A stretch of DNA of 25,923 nucleotides from UBA1573 sp016794285 (lineage in GTDB: Bacteria > Pseudomonadota > Alphaproteobacteria > Micavibrionales > Micavibrionaceae), in contig JAEUKO010000022.1 in the NCBI GenBank assembly GCA_016794285.1, positions 1 through 25,923 of the forward strand, given 5' to 3'. Under the pieces are notes generated by a model. The model saw nothing but the letters and a program-made list of their open reading frames with translations. It searched no databases and had not been told where the DNA came from. The position numbers and the translations under genes are program-made. Shown one piece after another: positions 6,095-13,301 of this stretch; positions within the stretch are counted from its first letter, which is position 1; the number at the start of each line of letters is the position of its first letter.

Positions 6095-6876
6095 GAAGAT
6101 TCTTACTCGCATTACTGACTCTTGTATCTGTAGGAGGTGGGCTCCCAAGGGGAGCTTTGGCGGCAGCTGAGTCGTCAAGGTCGGAAGAAATGGTTCCCTT
6201 GCTGTCTGCAGAATACATCTCCCCGACTTATGATAATATTGCGCGGGTTCTTTGGGCCTTGGAAGTCAAAGATTTATTTGATGACAAGGCCATTGACGGC
6301 TATTTGCAAATCGCAGAATGCCATCTCTTCCAAAAATTCTACTCCAACGAATTCCGCTGGAAGAAAATTCGCGAGGGAACGCGGGATTACCTTGAGAAGT
6401 ATAAAAGCAAATTTCCCCGCAGATTTGAATATGTTCAGCCAATTTCTCGAGACCGCTACGACTTCGCGCTTAAGGGATTCCCAAGTATGCCGGAACAGCA
6501 ATTTGTGGGGGCTACCCGTTTGCAGTTTTCGGCGAACGCTCAAGGGGCGACGAAATGTCCGGAGGTTCTTTTACCGAATTTTTCCGGATACCCGAGTGGA
6601 GCTGTTTTGAACTTAAAAACACCGTTTAATCTCTCTTTTGTTCGAGTGCCTGAAGTACTGGCAAAGGAATACCTCAAGATGGTTGAGAATATCGCTGTAA
6701 GGGCTTATGAAGGCCGTCCGGCTTTCATTCGCTTCCGTATTCGGGTTGACCAGTTCCTGAATGAGGAGAGCATTGACCAAGGGAATTTTGCCAATTTCTC
6801 TGGAGCTCTCGAAAAAATAGAGGTTTTTGCGGATCGTGAGCTTTTACTCCCTCTTTATACCCAAAGTTTTGATTAG
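6091..6876 (+). CDS. Secreted protein of unknown function, possibly DUF4852
   Basis: A 261-residue product with a clear signal peptide: MRRFLLALLTLVSVGG, with a likely cut after ALAAA near residue 26. The mature part has no membrane segment and is aromatic-rich (LFQKFYSNEFRWKKI, RRFEYVQPISRDRYDFALKGF), ending in predicted strands (IRFRIRVDQFL, KIEVFADRELLLPLY). From memory it resembles alphaproteobacterial DUF4852 proteins, but I cannot confirm that. A periplasmic or exported location is the only solid inference. Its ATG overlaps the mutY stop, and a GC-rich hairpin follows its stop. The pairing with mutY suggests joint transcription rather than joint function. Confidence 0.75.
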   Translation: MRRFLLALLTLVSVGGGLPRGALAAAESSRSEEMVPLLSAEYISPTYDNIARVLWALEVKDLFDDKAIDGYLQIAECHLFQKFYSNEFRWKKIREGTRDYLEKYKSKFPRRFEYVQPISRDRYDFALKGFPSMPEQQFVGATRLQFSANAQGATKCPEVLLPNFSGYPSGAVLNLKTPFNLSFVRVPEVLAKEYLKMVENIAVRAYEGRPAFIRFRIRVDQFLNEESIDQGNFANFSGALEKIEVFADRELLLPLYTQSFD

Positions 6877-6897
6877 ACCGCGCCTTGCCAGCGCGGT
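6877..6897 (+). other. GC-rich stem-loop after the secreted-protein gene
   Basis: ACCGCGC (6877-6883) and GCGCGGT (6891-6897) form a perfect 7-bp stem with the loop CTTGCCA. It starts one base after the stop codon. No U-tract follows, so it is not a standard intrinsic terminator. It may pause polymerase or protect the upstream mRNA end. Confidence 0.45.
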
Positions 6898-6920
6898 GAA
6901 AATCGGCCATTGTGCCTAGC

Positions 6921-7742
6921 ATGACGGCTAAAATCATCACATCTCCTTCCAATCCTCTTATTAAGGACATCAAGGCTCTTGAGATGCGTAAGCGTCGCAA
7001 GGAAACCGGATTGTTCATGGCCGAGGGATTGCGCACCCTTATTGAAGGGATCGAACTTGGGGCTGACCTTCGCTATTTTGTGTATCTTGATGATATGAAA
7101 GATCGCCCAGATATTGTGCGGGTTCGCAATTATTGCGCGGCGCAGTCGGGGGAATCTCTTGAGGTGAGTCAAAATATTCTTGAGAAGCTTTCCCACAAAG
7201 ATAATCCTCAATCCGTGATTGGTGTTTTTCGCCAGAAGTTCCTGCCGCTTGAACAAGTCTTTCCACAAGCTTCAAAATGTTGGGTAGTTCTCGAACAAAT
7301 CCGTGACCCGGGAAACTTGGGAACCATCATACGAACAGTGGATAGTGTGGGGGCAGATGGGGTGATCCTCGTGGACAATTGTTGTGATCCGTATTCGGTT
7401 GAGGCAGTGCGCGCAACAATGGGATCGATCTTCCATGTGCCGATTGTTGTCACGTCCTTGACGGATTTTACAAACTGGGCGGGAAACTGGACAGGCTCAA
7501 TTGTCGGGACAACGCTCCAATCCTCTGTTGATTTCAGGGAGGCCGTTTATACCTCTCCGCTATTATTGGTTATGGGGAACGAACAGGCAGGGTTATCTGA
7601 AGAAATGCGCCGTGTCTGCCACCAGAATGTTAGGTTGCCCATGAATGGTCGGGCGGATAGTTTGAATTTATCCATTGCAACAGGGGTTATGCTCTATGCA
7701 ATGCTGGAGCCGTGGGACGGCTTGAAAGTTTCTCTTCCATGA
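6921..7742 (+). CDS. TrmH/SpoU-family RNA 2'-O-methyltransferase
   Basis: A SPOUT-superfamily enzyme that transfers methyl from S-adenosylmethionine to a ribose 2'-OH of rRNA or tRNA. The N-terminal part (about 1-105) is the substrate-binding domain of this family (ITSPSNPLIKDIKALEMRKR, GLFMAEG). The catalytic knot domain carries all three motifs: RDPGNLGTIIRT (128-139, with the key Asn and Arg), LLVMGNEQAGLSEE (about 215-228), and LPMNGRADSLNLSIATGV (239-256). The exact target nucleotide cannot be read from sequence. I prefer the ATG at 6921 (273 residues) over a GTG at 6912. Neither has a convincing Shine-Dalgarno. The stop overlaps the next start by four bases. Confidence 0.92.
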   Translation: MTAKIITSPSNPLIKDIKALEMRKRRKETGLFMAEGLRTLIEGIELGADLRYFVYLDDMKDRPDIVRVRNYCAAQSGESLEVSQNILEKLSHKDNPQSVIGVFRQKFLPLEQVFPQASKCWVVLEQIRDPGNLGTIIRTVDSVGADGVILVDNCCDPYSVEAVRATMGSIFHVPIVVTSLTDFTNWAGNWTGSIVGTTLQSSVDFREAVYTSPLLLVMGNEQAGLSEEMRRVCHQNVRLPMNGRADSLNLSIATGVMLYAMLEPWDGLKVSLP

Positions 7743-8971
7743 CACCGAATAGCTTACCGCACGTTGCTGTGATTGGCGGCGGACCGGCCGGATTGATTGC
7801 TGCTGAAGTTTTGGCGGCCGCTGGAGTTAAAGTCAGCATCTTTGATCGCAAGCCAAATGTAGGTCGAAAATTCTTGATGGCGGGGCGTGGCGGACTCAAT
7901 CTGACTCACTCCGAAGACAGAGAAAAATTCCTTTCCCGTTATGGGGCGGCGGCGGAATTTATGACTCCCTTACTGGAAAACTTTTCCCCCGATGATTTAC
8001 GGAGTTGGTGCGAAACATTGGGAGAGAAAACTTTTGTCGGGAGCTCTGGCCGTGTTTTTCCTGAAAGCTTTAAGGCCTCTCCTTTATTGCGTCATTGGCT
8101 TAAACGTCTTGACGGTCTTGGGGTGTCGTTTTTTCCAGCCCATCGTTGGACGGGGTGGAGTCATCTTGGACGGCTGACTTTTATGAAAGAGGAAGAATCT
8201 GAAATTTCTCTGCGGCCAGATGCAACATTGTTGGCTTTGGGGGGGGCTTCATGGCCACGCCTTGGGGCAGATGGATCGTGGGTTCCATTGATTGAAGGAA
8301 AGGGGGTTCCTGTAACTCCTCTTCGTCCGAGCAATTGTGGTTTTGCCGTGGGTTGGTCGGATGTTTTCAAAGACAAATTTGCAGGAGTTCCTCTGAAACC
8401 CGTTGGTCTAAGCTTTGGCTCGCGCCACTTGACGGGGGAAATAATGATCTCACGCAGTGGTATTGAAGGTGGAGCGGTTTACGCTCTCTCGGCGGCCTTG
8501 CGTGATGAAATTGAACGGGCAGGTCATGCTGTTCTCTATCTTGATCTTCGTTCAGGCGTTGGAGAAGCCGATCTTTGTCAACGGCTCAAAGCCCCTCGGG
8601 CAAGGCTCTCCTTTTCCAACTTTATGCGCAAATATTCAGGGCTTTCTCCGGTCGCAATCAGCTTGTTGCGGGAAGGGGTGGGAGGAGGAGACTCTGTTAC
8701 CCACTTGTCTTCTTCCCAGCTTGCGGCGCGGATCAAGAAATTTCCGCTTAAGCTCGTTGGAACGGGCTCTTTGGATCGGGCTATTTCAACGGCTGGTGGA
8801 GTTCCTCTTGACGCGCTGACCGAGGGGCTTATGCTCAAAAAACTGCCAAGCGTTTATGTAGCGGGCGAAATGTTGGATTGGGAGGCTCCGACAGGGGGGT
8901 ACCTGCTTCAGGGGTGCTTCAGCACAGGGGTTTGGGCCGCGCAAAATATTTTGAAACAACTAGGGTTTTAA
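7739..8971 (+). CDS. YhiN/HI0933-family flavoprotein
   Basis: A 410-residue FAD-dependent oxidoreductase-like protein. It has an N-terminal Rossmann motif, VAVIGGGPAGLIAAE (residues 9-23), then the family signature GRKFLMAGRGGLNLTHSE, and the C-terminal FAD motif VYVAGEMLDWEAPTGGYLLQ. The GRGGLNLTHSE form and the length fit the PP_4661-type subgroup (TIGR03862, from memory). The reaction of these proteins is not established to my knowledge. Older annotations as tricarballylate or BaiN-like dehydrogenase are weak. The ATG at 7739 overlaps the methyltransferase stop (ATGA), which fixes the start. The next gene follows after five bases, so it sits in the middle of the run from mutY to mntH. Confidence 0.87.
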   Translation: MTPNSLPHVAVIGGGPAGLIAAEVLAAAGVKVSIFDRKPNVGRKFLMAGRGGLNLTHSEDREKFLSRYGAAAEFMTPLLENFSPDDLRSWCETLGEKTFVGSSGRVFPESFKASPLLRHWLKRLDGLGVSFFPAHRWTGWSHLGRLTFMKEEESEISLRPDATLLALGGASWPRLGADGSWVPLIEGKGVPVTPLRPSNCGFAVGWSDVFKDKFAGVPLKPVGLSFGSRHLTGEIMISRSGIEGGAVYALSAALRDEIERAGHAVLYLDLRSGVGEADLCQRLKAPRARLSFSNFMRKYSGLSPVAISLLREGVGGGDSVTHLSSSQLAARIKKFPLKLVGTGSLDRAISTAGGVPLDALTEGLMLKKLPSVYVAGEMLDWEAPTGGYLLQGCFSTGVWAAQNILKQLGF

Positions 8972-8976
8972 CGCAC

Positions 8977-9588
8977 ATGGATATGATTACTTTCCTCAAG
9001 ACTATTGGATATTTCGGGACATGGGCGGCCCTGTTTACCGAAGGGGCTGTGTTTTTTGGAATCTTTCTGCCCGGGGATAGTCTGCTTTTCCCCATTGGGC
9101 TCTTGGCCGGACAAGGGGTTTTTAATTTATGGATCATGTTGCCAGGCTGTTTTATTGCAGCTTTTCTTGGAAATTTGGTTGGCTATGAAATTGGTAAACG
9201 CTACGGAATGCCGTTTCTCAAAAAATACGCCGGAAAAATAATCAAGGATCAACAGATCGAAAAATGCCACGATTTCTTTGTGGAATACGGCCCATTTTCC
9301 GTAGTTGTGGCGCGGTTTATTCACTTTGCGCGAACCTTGGCCCCTTTTTTGGCGGGGGTTTCGCGGATGGATTATCGTTTGTTTGTTCTGTATTCGGCTC
9401 TAGGGGCGGCACTGTGGGCGACGGGGATTCCCCTGCTTGGGTATTTTATTGGCCATTTGATTCCAGATGGCGCAATTGACCATTACTTGTTGCCCTTTAT
9501 TGCCTTTGTTATTTTGCTGATGGTTGCGCCAAAATTGTACCGCAAATTTAGACCAAGCCGGAATATGGGGACAGATGACGTTTCCTAA
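8977..9588 (+). CDS. DedA-family membrane protein
   Basis: A 203-residue polytopic inner-membrane protein of the DedA superfamily (SNARE-associated or VTT domain). Members flip undecaprenyl phosphate or other lipids and support envelope integrity and proton-motive-force homeostasis. Visible family features are the acidic FTEGAVFFGIFLPGDSLLF re-entrant segment (residues about 18-36), GNLVGYEIGKRYG, the arginine motif VARFIHFARTLAPFLAGVSRMDY, and a hydrophobic C-terminus ending in a basic tail (KLYRKFRPSR). I chose the ATG at 8977, five bases after the previous stop. A longer start at 8878 lies wholly within the flavoprotein gene. The 3' end overlaps mntH by 14 bases. Which lipid it moves cannot be told from sequence. 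Confidence 0.9.
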   Translation: MDMITFLKTIGYFGTWAALFTEGAVFFGIFLPGDSLLFPIGLLAGQGVFNLWIMLPGCFIAAFLGNLVGYEIGKRYGMPFLKKYAGKIIKDQQIEKCHDFFVEYGPFSVVVARFIHFARTLAPFLAGVSRMDYRLFVLYSALGAALWATGIPLLGYFIGHLIPDGAIDHYLLPFIAFVILLMVAPKLYRKFRPSRNMGTDDVS

Positions 9589-10891
9589 TTTCCAGCACCC
9601 TGTGGCGTCTCAATCAACTTTGCCAAGCACAATGGGAGGGTGGCGGAAATTTATAGCCTTCCTCGGGCCCGGGTATCTTGTCGCGGTCGGGTATATGGAC
9701 CCGGGGAACTGGGCAACCGCAATTGCTGGTGGGTCACATTTTGGCTACGCGCTCCTTTCCATTGCCTTGATCTCCAATTTGATGGCGATTTTATTGCAAG
9801 CTCTATGCGCAAGGCTTGGTTTGGCTAGTGGGCGGGATTTGGCGCAGTCCTGCCGCGATTCTTACTCGCGTAAAACTGCTATCGGATTGTGGATTTTGGC
9901 CGAGTTGGCGATTTGTGCCACAGATCTTGCCGAAATTATCGGAACAGCTATTGGCCTTCATCTGCTCTTTGGCCTTCCTCTTCTTTACGGGATTTCGTTA
10001 ACGGCTTTGGATGTTTTTCTTGTCGTTCTTTTGCAAAGATTGGGGTTTCGGTGGATCGAGGCTTTTGTGATTGCGTTGCTTGCAATCATTTTTGGGTGCT
10101 TCTTTTTCCAAGTGTGGTTTGCTGCTCCAAATCTGACCGACGTACTGGGCGGATTTATTCCGCATCCTGATATTTTGACGAATCCGGAGATGCTCTATCT
10201 TTCAATGGGGATTATCGGGGCAACTGTTATGCCTCATAACCTTTACCTTCATTCCTCGATTGTCCAGTCGCGTCCGGCGGGGGAGAGCATTGCCGAAAAG
10301 AGGCAATCTATCCGCTTTGCCACAATCGACTCCACGCTGGCCTTGATGTTGGCTTTGATTATCAATGCGTCTATCCTTATTCTGGCGGCCGCGACATTCT
10401 ACACCAGTGGCAATGTTGAAATTACCGAACTACAAGATGCTCATGCGATGATTGCCCCACTTTTGGGGAGCACTCTGGCCGCGACTTTGTTTGCTGTGGC
10501 CCTGCTGTGTTGCGGGTTGAATTCAACAATTACCGCAACTTTATCTGGCCAGATTGTGATGGAAGGGTTTGTGGACATCAAAATTCCAGCTTGGGTTCGG
10601 CGGCTGATAACACGCGCTATTGCCATTATTCCGGCGTTGTTGGTAACAGCTCTTTATGGCGAGCGGGCAACGGGACAATTGCTCATCGGCTCTCAAGTTG
10701 TTCTCAGTTTGCAATTGCCCTTTGCTATTGTGCCGCTTGTCTTGTTCACCATGGATCGCAAGAAAATGGGGGAACTGGTTGCCCCGCGCTGGATGAGTGT
10801 TCTGGCGGGATTGGTCGCCGTGATTTTGATTTCGTTGAACATCAAGATGTTGTGGGACATTGCCAGCGGGCTGAACATCGGGGGAATATAG
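9575..10891 (+). CDS. mntH: Nramp-family divalent metal transporter MntH
   Basis: A 438-residue proton-coupled importer of Mn(II), and to a lesser extent Fe(II), in the inner membrane. About eleven transmembrane helices can be traced. The metal-binding signatures are intact: DPGN in TM1 (residues 42-45) and ATVMPHNLYLHS in TM6, whose methionine favours manganese over hard ions. I chose the ATG at 9575, with GGGGA four bases before it. An upstream start at 9524 lies in dedA. The 14-base overlap with dedA implies coupled expression, so there is no room for a dedicated metal-responsive operator or Mn riboswitch. It ends the plus-strand run and faces a tiny minus-strand ORF. Confidence 0.95.
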   Translation: MTFPNFQHPVASQSTLPSTMGGWRKFIAFLGPGYLVAVGYMDPGNWATAIAGGSHFGYALLSIALISNLMAILLQALCARLGLASGRDLAQSCRDSYSRKTAIGLWILAELAICATDLAEIIGTAIGLHLLFGLPLLYGISLTALDVFLVVLLQRLGFRWIEAFVIALLAIIFGCFFFQVWFAAPNLTDVLGGFIPHPDILTNPEMLYLSMGIIGATVMPHNLYLHSSIVQSRPAGESIAEKRQSIRFATIDSTLALMLALIINASILILAAATFYTSGNVEITELQDAHAMIAPLLGSTLAATLFAVALLCCGLNSTITATLSGQIVMEGFVDIKIPAWVRRLITRAIAIIPALLVTALYGERATGQLLIGSQVVLSLQLPFAIVPLVLFTMDRKKMGELVAPRWMSVLAGLVAVILISLNIKMLWDIASGLNIGGI

Positions 10892-10913
10892 GTCCGCTTC
10901 CTTCCTTTTTTGT

Positions 10914-10997
10914 TCAGTGTGACCATGCTTCGTAATAGACATAAACCAGAAGGGTTATCATTGGGAGCATATAGCGCAGACGAATTCCAAATGTCAT
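10914..10997 (-). CDS. Small one-helix membrane peptide (27 aa), possible SOS-induced protein
   Basis: A 27-codon ORF with an ATG at 10997, a well-placed TGAGG six bases upstream, and a TGA at 10916-10914. The peptide has two N-terminal arginines (R6, R8), a hydrophobic core YMLPMITLLVYVYY (residues 9-22) and a short EAWSH tail. This fits a single inner-membrane helix with the N-terminus inside. An in-frame ATG at 11009 would give 31 residues but lacks a spaced ribosome binding site. It lies 33 bases downstream of a four-half-site array containing two GTTC-N7-GTTC motifs, the alphaproteobacterial LexA operator. Caulobacter SidA, a LexA-controlled 29-residue inner-membrane division inhibitor, has the same architecture. 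I claim analogy only: I cannot show homology, and short ORFs occur by chance. Confidence 0.5.
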   Translation of the reverse strand: MTFGIRLRYMLPMITLLVYVYYEAWSH

Positions 10998-11030
10998 ATC
11001 AAACCTCATTTCTTCATATCAAAAAGTTAT

Positions 11031-11067
11031 GTTCTCTTTATGTTCTATATAAGAACATAACAGGAAC
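11031..11067 (-). promoter_or_regulatory. LexA-like operator array: four GTTC/GAAC half-sites at 11-bp period
   Basis: On the plus strand the order is GTTC (11031), GTTC (11042), GAAC (11053), GAAC (11064), each separated by exactly 7 bases. The first pair is GTTC-N7-GTTC and the second is the same motif inverted, so two complete LexA boxes of the alphaproteobacterial type face each other. An overlapping inverted repeat TTATGTTCT/AGAACATAA (11038-11060) is centred on ATATA. For minus-strand transcription a TATATA at 11051-11046 lies between the boxes. CTTATT 17 bases upstream is a weak -35. Repressor binding here would cover the promoter. Transcription would lead into the 27-codon ORF. It sits 71 bases after the gltX stop. 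Confidence 0.65.
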
Positions 11068-11138
11068 TAATAAGCAAGACCTTTTTTATTAAGGCAAAAA
11101 ATGAGCCAGAGATGACTATCTGTAACCGTATTTTATGG

Positions 11139-12485
11139 TTATTGTTCGGCTTGTTTCAGCAAGCGCGATTTGGCCTTTTCCGGTCCGATGAGAGGCAATA
11201 AATCCCCCAGTTCTGGCCCGTGGTCCATGCCGGTCAAGGCTTGGCGCAGGGGCATGAATAAATCTTTCCCCTTGCGGCCCGTGGTGGATTTGATGGCGTC
11301 TGTCCATTCTTTCCATGTCTGTGAGGACCACGGAGCCGCCGGCATCAACGCAACGGCTTGTGCTGCAAAGTCGGGATCTTCGAGCGTAGAGGCAACCGGC
11401 CCCTTTGCCACGCGCCACCAATCTTGAATATCCGATATTTTTTCAAGGTTGGCGCGAACCACGTTCCAGAAAGATTCATCCACATCGGCCAAGCCGATTT
11501 GAGCCAAGCGAATTTGGGCATGGTCAAAATCTGTTTGGTGGAGGATCTTGGCGTTGAGCCGGAGCATCTCATCAGGGTCAAGTTTCGGAGTTCCCCGCGA
11601 AAATTTGGAAAAGTCAAAGCTTTGGATCAGGTCATCCAAATGGGTAAAAGCGTCAATGGGGTCAGAGGTTCCAAGACGAGCCAGCAAACTGGAAATCGAC
11701 ATGGGTTCCAGCCCGATAATATCGCGCAGGTCAATGATACTCAAAGCCCCTAGACGCTTGGATAGTTTGCCGCCTTCGGCATTGGACACCAAAGGTAAGT
11801 GGGCGAATTGAGGCGGATTGGCCCCAATTGCTTCAAACATCTGGATATGCATAGCTGTATTGCTGACGTGGTCTTCCCCACGGACAATATGGGTCATACC
11901 AAAGTCAATATCATCAATGACTGAACACAGGTGGTAAAGCGGGGTTCCGTCTTCGCGGATCAGAACTGGATCAGAGAGATCTTCTCCTTCGAATCTGACT
12001 TCTCCCCGAATGAGGTCGTTCCACGCAATTGGTTCCTTCTTGAGCAAAAACCGCCAGTGAGGCTTGCGGCCTTCGGCTTCGTATTTCTTTTTGTGTTCTT
12101 CTGAAAGCGACAGGGCGGCGCGGTCATAGATGGGCGGAACGCCCTGAGAAAGCTGAGATTTTCTTTTAAGGGCCAATTCTTCAGGTGTTTCATAGCAAGG
12201 ATAAAGGCGTCCGGCTGCCCGTAATTCAGCAATGACAGAGTCATAGCGGTCTTGCCGTTTGCTTTGGTGGGCCAATTCGTCCCAATTGAGGCCAAGCCAT
12301 GTCAGGCTTTCATAAATGGCCGCTTCAAATTCTGGTTTGGAGCGTTCGGTGTCTGTGTCGTCAATGCGAAGCAGGAAATATCCAGCATTCCGGCGGGCGA
12401 ACAGCCATGTAATCAAGGCAGTCCGGACATTGCCAATATGCAGAAATCCGGTAGGGGAAGGGGCAAAACGCACGCGAACGGTCAT
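11139..12485 (-). CDS. gltX: Glutamyl-tRNA synthetase
   Basis: A class I aminoacyl-tRNA synthetase charging tRNA-Glu in the cytoplasm. The 448-residue protein opens with FAPSPTGFLHIGNVRTAL, containing the HIGH-type motif HIGN (17-20), and has the KMSKS-type motif KLSKR (240-244). Other family blocks are visible: LLRIDDTDTERS, WLGLNWDE, IVRGEDHVSNT and AHLPLVSNAEGGKLSKR. The C-terminal anticodon-binding region from about 300 is complete but on the short side. Many alphaproteobacteria carry two GltX paralogues, one of which may charge tRNA-Gln for later amidation. Which one this is cannot be decided here. The ATG at 12485 is the first codon of the family core. Its promoter is at 12526-12554. 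Confidence 0.96.
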   Translation of the reverse strand: MTVRVRFAPSPTGFLHIGNVRTALITWLFARRNAGYFLLRIDDTDTERSKPEFEAAIYESLTWLGLNWDELAHQSKRQDRYDSVIAELRAAGRLYPCYETPEELALKRKSQLSQGVPPIYDRAALSLSEEHKKKYEAEGRKPHWRFLLKKEPIAWNDLIRGEVRFEGEDLSDPVLIREDGTPLYHLCSVIDDIDFGMTHIVRGEDHVSNTAMHIQMFEAIGANPPQFAHLPLVSNAEGGKLSKRLGALSIIDLRDIIGLEPMSISSLLARLGTSDPIDAFTHLDDLIQSFDFSKFSRGTPKLDPDEMLRLNAKILHQTDFDHAQIRLAQIGLADVDESFWNVVRANLEKISDIQDWWRVAKGPVASTLEDPDFAAQAVALMPAAPWSSQTWKEWTDAIKSTTGRKGKDLFMPLRQALTGMDHGPELGDLLPLIGPEKAKSRLLKQAEQ

Positions 12486-12525
12486 AATCTATCTTTTCAG
12501 TATTAAAGTGTTAGAAAACAAAAGG

Positions 12526-12554
12526 AACCTAGCCTTTTTTAAGGACAGTTTCAA
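12526..12554 (-). promoter_or_regulatory. Probable promoter of gltX
   Basis: On the minus strand TTGAAA (12554-12549) and TAGGTT (12531-12526) are separated by exactly 17 bases. The -10 is identical to that of the ihfA promoter. The predicted leader is about 35 bases. Confidence 0.55.
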
Positions 12555-12585
12555 CTGTTGCCATTTTTTTCTAAAATTCCCGCTT

Positions 12586-12722
12586 GTCATTCCCGACAAG
12601 GGAGGCTGTGCCGACCGCAGATCGGGAATCTGGTGTGTGAGTGCAACGAAGTTGCACAAGAACTGGATTCCGGACGTGCAAATTTTTCAGGACAATATCC
12701 TGAAAAATGCCTCCGGAATGAC
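12586..12722 (-). repeat. Interspersed palindromic repeat, copy 3 (inverted)
   Basis: A 137-base copy in the opposite orientation to copies 1 and 2, with ends GTCATTCC and GGAATGAC. The central hairpin reads GTGCAAC-GAA-GTTGCAC, so a base pair has changed on both sides compared with the other copies, which preserves the stem. The arm that is CGTTGGCG...CG in other copies is replaced here by TTTTTCAGGA-CAATA-TCCTGAAAAA, a longer hairpin. Confidence 0.8.
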
Positions 12723-12807
12723 GGAAGGTGTTTCAATAAGAATTTATATACATAACTTTTGTCATCGAAAAATCTTTTCGGATTGGTGTTTAAGAGTACG
12801 AAATTGG

Positions 12808-12837
12808 TTGATTTCAAAGGCCTTGGCAGAATATATC
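12808..12837 (+). promoter_or_regulatory. Candidate rpiB promoter, leaderless geometry
   Basis: TTGATT (12808-12813) and TATATC (12832-12837) are separated by 18 bases. The -10 ends eight bases before the rpiB ATG at 12846, so the transcript would begin at or within a base or two of the start codon. No Shine-Dalgarno precedes this ATG, in agreement with a leaderless mRNA. Confidence 0.4.
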
Positions 12838-12845
12838 CTTGTCCT

Positions 12846-13283
12846 ATGACTTATAAAATTGCCATTGCCTCCGATCATGGAGGTTTCAAGTTGAAAGAGG
12901 TTCTCAAAGCCTCCTTCAAGGATGTTCCGGTTGAGTGGCTTGATTTGGGAACAGATTCAGAAACTTCGGTGGAATATCCCGATTTCGGATTCAAACTGGC
13001 TGATGCGATTGAGTTGGGGCAGGCCGAGTTTGGCGTCGCTATTTGCGGGTCTGGAGTTGGTATTTCCATTGCGGTGAACCGCAATCCGGCGGTGCGATGT
13101 GTACTATGTTCTGATGAAACCACGGCACGTCTGAGTCGCCAGCATAATGATGCCAATGTCATTGCTTTTGGGGGCCGCTTGATCGGGGAAGAAACCGCAA
13201 GGGCCTGTCTCAAAACTTTTCTAACTACTGGTTTTGATGGGGGGCGTCACGAAGCCCGAGTCAACAAATTATCCGCGTGTTAA
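12846..13283 (+). CDS. rpiB: Ribose-5-phosphate isomerase B
   Basis: Interconverts ribose-5-phosphate and ribulose-5-phosphate in the pentose phosphate pathway. It thus makes the substrate used by the RibB domain encoded downstream. The 145-residue protein is full length for the RpiB/LacAB family. It shows IAIASDHGGFKLK (D10, H11), the active-site loop AICGSGVGISIAVN with the catalytic cysteine C67, and CSDETTARLSRQHNDANVIAFGGR. The start is fixed by the conserved MTYKIAIASDH. The ORF could be extended upstream to 12759, but the added residues have no counterpart in the family. It begins the rpiB-glyA-nrdR-rib-nusB series typical of alphaproteobacteria. The stop lies 18 bases before the glyA start. 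Confidence 0.95.
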   Translation: MTYKIAIASDHGGFKLKEVLKASFKDVPVEWLDLGTDSETSVEYPDFGFKLADAIELGQAEFGVAICGSGVGISIAVNRNPAVRCVLCSDETTARLSRQHNDANVIAFGGRLIGEETARACLKTFLTTGFDGGRHEARVNKLSAC

Positions 13284-13301
13284 ACAAAAAGGAGAGTGTC
13301 C

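Larger units (their letters stand above)
12486..12845. other. Intergenic region between divergent gltX and rpiB
   Basis: About 360 bases without a gene. It holds the gltX promoter, repeat copy 3 and the rpiB promoter, listed separately. Between the last two lies a small stem-loop, CGAAAA-ATC-TTTTCG (12766-12780), of unknown role. An in-frame upstream extension of rpiB from 12759 is not supported by the family. Confidence 0.7.

Noticed and set aside
9500..9574. Mn-responsive operator or riboswitch for mntH
   Set aside because: The region is dedA coding sequence and shows no clear palindrome or conserved aptamer pattern.
10910..11092. 60-codon plus-strand ORF opposite the small membrane ORF and operator array
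   Set aside because: No ribosome binding site, no hydrophobic or domain pattern, and it runs straight through the four-half-site array.
12759..12845. 29-residue N-terminal extension of rpiB
   Set aside because: RpiB proteins start at the MTYKIAIASDH position, and the extension covers the promoter-like sequence.
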